NCBI GenBank assembly: GCA_965221345.1
Contig: CBDCSD010000002.1
Span: forward strand, 310,001-374,000
Direction: 5' to 3'
Origin: Bin5 sp965221345
Lineage (GTDB): Bacteria > Chloroflexota > Anaerolineae > Caldilineales > Caldilineaceae
DNA: 64,000 nt
Of the stretch, positions 59,365-64,000 are shown in pieces. Every line of letters begins with the position of its first letter. The stretch's first letter is position 1. Position numbers and translations under genes: made by a program. A model generated the notes under the pieces. That model saw nothing but the letters and a program-made list of their open reading frames with translations. It was not told the DNA's origin and did no database searches.

Positions 59365-61089
59365 TTACTCTCCGGCCAGGTACCAGTTCACCGGGTAGCG
59401 CTCGGCAAACGGTTCGTCCAACTGGCGATAGAGGTTGTTGCAAACGTCGGCGCTGAAGGCAGAATACCGTCTCGGCCAGAAGATGGGAATTTCGCCCGCC
59501 TCTTCGGTGATAATCTCTGTGGCCCGGTGCAGCATCTGCTTCCGTTCTTGCGGATCGGGTTCGGACATGGCGGCTTCGGACAACTGGTCAAACTCTTCGT
59601 TACAGTAGTGGCCTGCGTTGCGGCCAGCCGGCCAGCCACGATCACAGCCCAGTGAGAGCCGCAACTGATCCGGGTTGAACCAGCCACAGCATGCATAGGC
59701 CAGGTGAAAATCGTCGTTCTCCAAGACGCGATCGACCCAAGCAGGACCATCCAAGTAGACGAGGTCCACCTTTATGCCGACGTCGTTCCAATACTGCTGC
59801 ATGGCGGCGTGGATTCGCTTGCTCTGATCATCCTGGTAGTAGGTGACGAAGTCCACCTCCAGCTCGGGATCCCAGCCGGCTTCATCTAACAGGGCGCGGG
59901 CCTTGTCGGGGTCGAAATCGTAGGTGGCAATATTGGGGCTAACGAAGTCGGGATTGGTGAGCCTCAGGTGGAGCACTTCAGCCAAATCGCCGTAGTAGGC
60001 TTCGGCCATCGCTTCGCGGTCAAGCGAATACAGGAGCGCCTGCCGTATACGCACGTCCTGCCATAGCGGTCTGTTCTGGTTAGGAAAGACTGTCAGACCC
60101 CCGGCGATCTTATCGCCAAGCAGGACGATACTGGGGTCGTCCTTGTAGCGTTCATATTCCACTGCGGTCACGCGTCCGGCCATGTGGATTTCACCGTTTT
60201 CGAGCGCGGCGTAGGCGGTTGTGCCGCTCAGGCCGATGCGGAAGATGATGCGGTCAAGGTAGGGCCGGCCGGCGTAGTAGTCCTCGTTGGCTTCGAGGAT
60301 GTAGAACTGATCCGGCTCGAAGTCACCCATCGTGAAGGGGCCGGAACCAACCGGATTGCGAACGGCGTATTCGGTATCGCCCAGGTCGGCGAAGGCGATG
60401 CCTTCGAGCAGATGCTTCGGCCAGATATTGAAGGCGGCCATATTGCTGAGGACGCTGCCGCGCGGCGCCCCAAGGTTCAACTCGAGAGTGAAGTCGTCGA
60501 GCACTTTGATGCCTGAGATTTCATCGGCTTCGCCGGCTTCAAATTCCGTTGCGCCGACCAGTTGATCCAAGCCGGAGGTACGGCCGTGGGAGGCGCCGGT
60601 ATCGGGATGGAAGAACATCTGCAGCGAGAACTTTACGTCTTCAGCGGTCAGCGGCTCACCGTCGTGGAAGCGCACGTCATCGCGCAGGTTAAAGGTATAG
60701 GTGAGTCCGTCTGCGGAGACTTCCCAGCTTGTGGCCACGTCAGGATGGACGGAAACGGCGTCAGTATCGCGGTCGATCAACTGGCTGAAGAGATAGTCAT
60801 CGCGGGCGCTGAAGATGAACCAGTTGCTCCCCGTCATGGCGCCAGCGCCGCCGGCCACCACCACCTCGCCGCCGTACTTGGGCGGTGAATCGGTGCAGAT
60901 ATGAATATGGTCGCTATCCAGGTCTGCCTCATCGTACCAAGGCTCGGCTGGCTCAGCCATGGTCTCCTCTGCGCTCTCGTCCTGCATTTCTGCCGGTTCT
61001 GACGCGACGGGCGCGACGCAGGCTGCGACCATCCAGACCAACAGGATAAGGAAAACGGCGAATCCAACGTACTTCCGTGTAGTCGACAT
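59365..61089 (-). CDS. dppA: ABC transporter substrate-binding lipoprotein, copy 1 (family 5)
   Basis: 574 residues from the ATG at 61089 (GGGGGGATG upstream); the frame extends to 61419 without support. Lipoprotein signal: MSTTRKYVGFAVFLILLVWM then VAAC, with Cys24. Family 5 (DppA/OppA-like) solute-binding fold: ATSWEVSADGLTYTFNLRDD, FHDGEPLTAEDVKFSLQMFF, VRNPVGSGPFTMGDFEPDQF. It should bind peptides or similar ligands outside the membrane. Copy 2 at 61583-63310 is about 80% identical by eye; the duplication and its degenerate promoter are described separately. Confidence 0.93.
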   Translation of the reverse strand: MSTTRKYVGFAVFLILLVWMVAACVAPVASEPAEMQDESAEETMAEPAEPWYDEADLDSDHIHICTDSPPKYGGEVVVAGGAGAMTGSNWFIFSARDDYLFSQLIDRDTDAVSVHPDVATSWEVSADGLTYTFNLRDDVRFHDGEPLTAEDVKFSLQMFFHPDTGASHGRTSGLDQLVGATEFEAGEADEISGIKVLDDFTLELNLGAPRGSVLSNMAAFNIWPKHLLEGIAFADLGDTEYAVRNPVGSGPFTMGDFEPDQFYILEANEDYYAGRPYLDRIIFRIGLSGTTAYAALENGEIHMAGRVTAVEYERYKDDPSIVLLGDKIAGGLTVFPNQNRPLWQDVRIRQALLYSLDREAMAEAYYGDLAEVLHLRLTNPDFVSPNIATYDFDPDKARALLDEAGWDPELEVDFVTYYQDDQSKRIHAAMQQYWNDVGIKVDLVYLDGPAWVDRVLENDDFHLAYACCGWFNPDQLRLSLGCDRGWPAGRNAGHYCNEEFDQLSEAAMSEPDPQERKQMLHRATEIITEEAGEIPIFWPRRYSAFSADVCNNLYRQLDEPFAERYPVNWYLAGE

Positions 61090-61398
61090 CGTTTCATCCC
61101 CCCTTGTCATTGTTGCGATGCGCCCAATAGGGTGGACGCGAGCCGGGTGCATGAATCCAAACACCTCAACAGTCGGCACTTTAGCAGGGATTGCCATTGC
61201 GGCCGACAGAGATGGGCAGTTGACCTCAGGAAAGTGCTCCCGGGCATCCCAAACAGGCGACGATCGCAGCCCGATTCGGCATGACAAGAACAAATCACGG
61301 TGAATGGGATTTCTCACTGCCATGCTTGCCGTCGAGGCAAGAACAGAATGATCCGGGAGGGATCGATGCCTACGAAACCCAGTCACAAAAAATTTTGC

Positions 61399-61496
61399 TA
61401 CGATTGCTATACCACACATTCAGCTTGCGCCAAATCTCTTCCAAACGCAGGACGGGCATATTCCAGACAATACGGGCGAAGGATGTAGCGGTTCAT
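61399..61496 (-). pseudogene. dppB 5' remnant and degenerate promoter of copy 1
   Basis: 61448-61496 repeats the start of dppB: ATG at 61496, codons for MNRYILR, then one extra base shifts the frame (RIV-x-NMPVL fits the shifted frame). Immediately beyond, 61399-61416 (TACGATTGCTATACCACA) matches the copy 2 promoter region but lacks 12 bases that contain one arm of its operator. The arrangement shows that a segment promoter-binding protein-dppB start was duplicated in tandem. Confidence 0.75.
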
Positions 61497-61522
61497 GGGC
61501 AATCCCAGGAGTGAGTAGAGAG

Positions 61523-61558
61523 GAGTGAGAAGTGAGAAAAAACTCTCACTTCTCACTC
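61523..61558. terminator. Perfect hairpin after binding-protein copy 2
   Basis: 15-base perfect arms GAGTGAGAAGTGAGA and TCTCACTTCTCACTC with loop AAAAAC, about 25 bases after the stop of copy 2. On the minus strand the loop is GTTTTT; there is no run of U after the stem, so termination efficiency is uncertain. Equivalent to the hairpin at 59304-59339. Confidence 0.5.
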
Positions 61559-61582
61559 TTTATTTCTCAGTCCTCGCGGTAT

Positions 61583-63310
61583 TTATTCTCCGGCCAGATA
61601 CCAGGTCGCCGGATAGCGGTCGGCATGGGGTTCGTCCAGTTGGCGAGAGACGTTGTTGCACACATCGGCGCTGTAGGCAGAGAATCTTATCGGCCAGAAC
61701 ACGGGGATCTCACCCGCTTCAGCGGTAAGGATCTCGGTCGCCCTGTACAGCATTTCCTTGCGCTTTTCCGGATCGGGTTCGGACATGGCGGATTCGGTCA
61801 ACTGGTCGAACTCTTCGTTACAGTAGTGGCCTACGTTGCGGCCACCCGGCCAACTGCGGTCGCAGCCGAGGGAAAGGCGCAACTGATCCGGGTTGAACCA
61901 GCCGCAGCATCCGTAAGACATATCAAATTCATCGTTGTCGTAGACGCGTGCGACCCAGGAGGGACCGTCCAGATATACAAGGTCAACCTTGATGCCGACA
62001 TCGTTCCAATACTGCTGCATGGCGGCATGGATGCGCTTGTTCTGGTCATCCTGATAGTAGGTGACGAAACTCACCTCTTGTTCAGTATCCCAGCCAGCCT
62101 CTTCGAGCAAAGCACGGGCTTTGTCGGGGTTGTATTCGTACTTTGTGATATTGGGGCTGACGAATTCGGGATTGGTCAGCCGTATATGAAGTACTTCAGC
62201 CAAGTCGCCGTAATAGGCTTCGGCCATGGCTTCGCGATCGAGGGCGTACAGGAGGGCCTGGCGCACGCGTGCGTCCTGCCACCGGGGCCGGTTGTGGTTG
62301 GCCCAGACTGTCATACCGCCGCCGAGCTGACCGCCAAGCAGGACGATATTGGGGTCGTCCTTGTAGCGCTCGTATTCGACATCGGTGACGCGGCCGGCCA
62401 AATGAATTTCACCGTTCTCGAGGGCGGCGAAGGCAGTAGCGCCGGACAGGCCGATGCGGAAGATGATGCGATCCAGATAGGGCCGACCAGCGTAGTAGTC
62501 CTCGTTGGCATTCAGGATGTAGAACTGATCGGGCTCGAATTCACCCATGGTGAAGGGACCGGAACCGACCGGGTTGCGGACGGCATATTCGGTCTCGCCC
62601 AGGTCGGCGAAGGGGATGCCCTCGAGCAAATGCTTGGGCCAGATGTTGAAAGAGGCCATGTTGGCGAGGACGCTGCTGCGCGGGGCGACGAGGTTCAACT
62701 CCACGGTAAAGTCGTCAAGCACCTTGATGCCGGAGATTTCGTCAGCATCGCCGGCTTCAAATTCGGCGGCGCCGACCAGCTGATCCAGACCTGATGTGCG
62801 GCCATGGGAAGCACCGGTGTCAGGATGGAAGAACATTTCCAACGTGAATTTGATATCCTCTGCGGTCAGGGGCTCGCCATCGTGGAAGCGGACATTATCG
62901 CGCAGATGGAATGTATAGGTGAGGCCGTCTGCGGAGATCTCCCAGCTTGTCGCCAGGTCGGGATTGATGGTGACAGCATCGGTGTCGCGGTCAACCAAAT
63001 GGCTGAAGAGGTAATCATCGCGGGGGGCGAAAACGAACCAGTTGCCTCCCGTCATTGCGCCGGCGGCGCCAGCAGTAACAACCTCGCCGCCATACTTGGG
63101 CGGTGAGTCGGTGCAGACATGAATATAGCTGCTATCAACGTCTGCCTCATCGTACCAGGGCTCGGTAGGCTCTGCCGCGGTCTCCTCCTGCATCTCCGCC
63201 TCTTCCATATCGGCCGATTCGGTCGCGGCCGGCGCGGCGCAGGCTGCGAGCATCCAGATGAGCAGGATGAGCGAGACGGCGAATCCAACGGACTTCCTTG
63301 TGATCGTCAT
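61583..63310 (-). CDS. dppA: ABC transporter substrate-binding lipoprotein, copy 2 (family 5)
   Basis: 575 residues, AAGGAGAG about 9 bases before the ATG. Lipoprotein signal with LAAC and Cys24 (MTITRKSVGFAVSLILLIWM). Binding-fold blocks match copy 1 almost residue for residue (FHDGEPLTAEDIKFTLEMFF, VRNPVGSGPFTMGEFEPDQF, GCCGWFNPDQLRLSLGCDR). It is first in the operon and keeps an intact promoter and operator, so it is probably the mainly expressed copy. Confidence 0.93.
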   Translation of the reverse strand: MTITRKSVGFAVSLILLIWMLAACAAPAATESADMEEAEMQEETAAEPTEPWYDEADVDSSYIHVCTDSPPKYGGEVVTAGAAGAMTGGNWFVFAPRDDYLFSHLVDRDTDAVTINPDLATSWEISADGLTYTFHLRDNVRFHDGEPLTAEDIKFTLEMFFHPDTGASHGRTSGLDQLVGAAEFEAGDADEISGIKVLDDFTVELNLVAPRSSVLANMASFNIWPKHLLEGIPFADLGETEYAVRNPVGSGPFTMGEFEPDQFYILNANEDYYAGRPYLDRIIFRIGLSGATAFAALENGEIHLAGRVTDVEYERYKDDPNIVLLGGQLGGGMTVWANHNRPRWQDARVRQALLYALDREAMAEAYYGDLAEVLHIRLTNPEFVSPNITKYEYNPDKARALLEEAGWDTEQEVSFVTYYQDDQNKRIHAAMQQYWNDVGIKVDLVYLDGPSWVARVYDNDEFDMSYGCCGWFNPDQLRLSLGCDRSWPGGRNVGHYCNEEFDQLTESAMSEPDPEKRKEMLYRATEILTAEAGEIPVFWPIRFSAYSADVCNNVSRQLDEPHADRYPATWYLAGE

Positions 63311-63566
63311 GGGTTCAACTCTCCTTGGTGGTTTATGAATTCAAACACGTCATCAGTGGTCGCTCTAGCGGGGAACGCTATCGCGGCAAATGGAGACGGG
63401 TAGTTGACTTCAGGACAGGTGAATCAAGGGCGAACCCCGGTGGAGCGGGATCCTAAGACCACGTCATTGGGGCAACGAATTGGCACCCGAACCTGGCAAA
63501 CACGAGATAAGCGACAACCAAATGATCCTGGCCGGATCAACGCGTAAGATACGCTGCCTCTACGAT
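63311..63566 (-). other. Long conserved 5' leader of binding-protein copy 2
   Basis: About 250 bases between the promoter and the start codon, with no gene. The region is partly conserved in the leader of copy 1 (around 61090-61398; shared blocks include CAAACAC, GTCAACT and GAGCG), at lower identity than the coding parts. Such length could allow leader-level control, but I see no recognisable riboswitch. Confidence 0.45.
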
Positions 63567-63608
63567 TGGTATACGCTATGTATACCACAGCCTCGCGGGC
63601 TGCGTCAA
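63567..63608 (-). promoter_or_regulatory. Promoter of binding-protein copy 2 with 21-bp palindromic operator
   Basis: Minus strand: TTGACG (63608-63603), 18-base spacer, TATACA (63584-63579). A perfect inverted repeat with 8-base arms TGGTATAC and GTATACCA and a 5-base centre (63567-63587) covers the -10, as expected for a repressor site. GTATAC-type half-sites occur among GntR- and LacI-like regulators; no regulator gene is adjacent. Copy 1 has lost one arm. Confidence 0.6.
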
Positions 63609-63798
63609 ATCCATTTATTGCGTCGGGGGTGTCCCGGAATGGGCGTGCAGTTCTGACGCGCCTCCGGGCTGGCCGCAAGAGGGGAACGTGCGACACTGGA
63701 TTCGGTGTTTCTGAGGTGGAAAATTTTGGACGCAAATTGAAGTTCGAGGCTGACCAAGCGCATCTTTTAGGGCTCGTTGACGTTTGTCTGAACCGAGT
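63588..63798. other. Gene-free stretch at the right end
   Basis: No coding sequence is supported. From about 63777 the CGTTGACGTTTGTCTGAACC dispersed repeat begins and runs into the array at 63799. Confidence 0.55.
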
Positions 63799-64000
63799 TT
63801 TGCAAGGTCATAATTTGGTTTATCCACGAAGGGCGGGGGAGAACACCTTTTTTGTCCACGAAGGGCCACGAAGAAAACCTTTGCAAGGTCATAATTTGGT
63901 CTGTCCGCGAAGGGCGGGGGAGAACACCTTTTTTATCCACGAAGGGCCACGAAGAACACCTTTGCAAGGTCATTATTTGGGCTGTCCACGAAGGGCCGCG
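63799..64000. repeat. 81-bp tandem repeats (CACGAAGG family), running off the right edge
   Basis: TTTGCAAGGTCATAATTTGG starts at 63799 and 63880 and a variant at 63961, exactly 81 bases apart. Each unit contains two CCACGAAGGGC-type motifs and GAACACCTTTTTTGTCC. It is the fourth site of this repeat family in the window; period again divisible by three. Confidence 0.88.

Noticed and set aside
61523..61558. Confident intrinsic terminator
   Set aside because: The stem is perfect but no U-tract follows on the transcribed strand, so it is listed with low confidence only.
63424..63735. 103-codon frame on the minus strand upstream of binding-protein copy 2
   Set aside because: It crosses the predicted promoter and has arginine-rich random composition with no family match.

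Overview
The window is a piece of a GC-rich bacterial chromosome, most likely from Chloroflexota close to the Caldilineales (inferred from protein style, a Gram-positive-type SOS operator, frequent TTG/GTG starts and abundant CACGGAGG-type intergenic repeats; no rRNA or other marker was seen to settle it). Most genes are catabolic: 2 gamma-glutamyltransferases, 5 Gfo/Idh/MocA oxidoreductases, 3 zinc-type alcohol dehydrogenases, 2 sulfatases, 2 beta-propeller glycosidase-like proteins, 2 phytanoyl-CoA dioxygenases, 2 sugar isomerase-like TIM barrels and a peptide-type ABC importer. This suits a heterotroph living on complex, partly sulfated or decorated organic matter.

Layout. 1-7.5 kb: partial small gene, gamma-glutamyltransferase, NYN/cold-shock protein, truncated TRAP permease, SDR, sugar isomerase, 2Fe-2S ferredoxin, glycerate 2-kinase. 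7.5-9.6 kb: a two-gene ATPase/RloB (AbiL-like) defence operon behind a perfect inverted repeat. 9.7-11.7 kb: NHL propeller and dehydrogenase. 11.7-17.1 kb: a gene-poor block with a 192-bp tandem array, an orphan SOS-type promoter, a small coiled-coil gene, lexA, a 24-copy 48-bp tandem array and a 5'-truncated beta-CASP nuclease. 17.2-23.7 kb: sugar isomerase, then M24 peptidase-lutA-lutB-lutC-sseA. 24.1-25.3 kb: tandem ssb paralogues from an SOS-type promoter. 25.4-33.5 kb: oxidoreductases, a nucleotidyltransferase-like protein, an SDR, a short HicB-like protein, and a dehydratase-aldolase-sulfatase cluster.

33.6-37.0 kb looks acquired: a MITE-like element with target duplication, an AT-richer Rossmann-fold gene bracketed by inverted repeats, and three tandem paralogous small membrane proteins of unknown function. 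37-57 kb returns to catabolic genes (Rieske protein, sulfatase, dehydrogenases, gamma-glutamyltransferase, AstE-like deacylase, propeller proteins, aminotransferase IV, three tandem Gfo/Idh/MocA genes, aldo/keto reductase, two PhyH dioxygenases). 57-63.3 kb is a peptide-type ABC importer whose binding-protein gene is duplicated, with a permease-start remnant between the copies; the ATPases are not in the window. The right end holds more CACGAAGG repeats.

Most notable: one operator-like motif (GNACATMTGTNC) in the -35/-10 region of three promoters (lexA, ssb and one promoter with no gene); the ATPase/RloB operon; the MITE with a repeat array inside it; the inverted-repeat-bracketed cargo gene; the triplicated membrane family; and the duplicated binding protein in which only one copy keeps a 21-bp operator.
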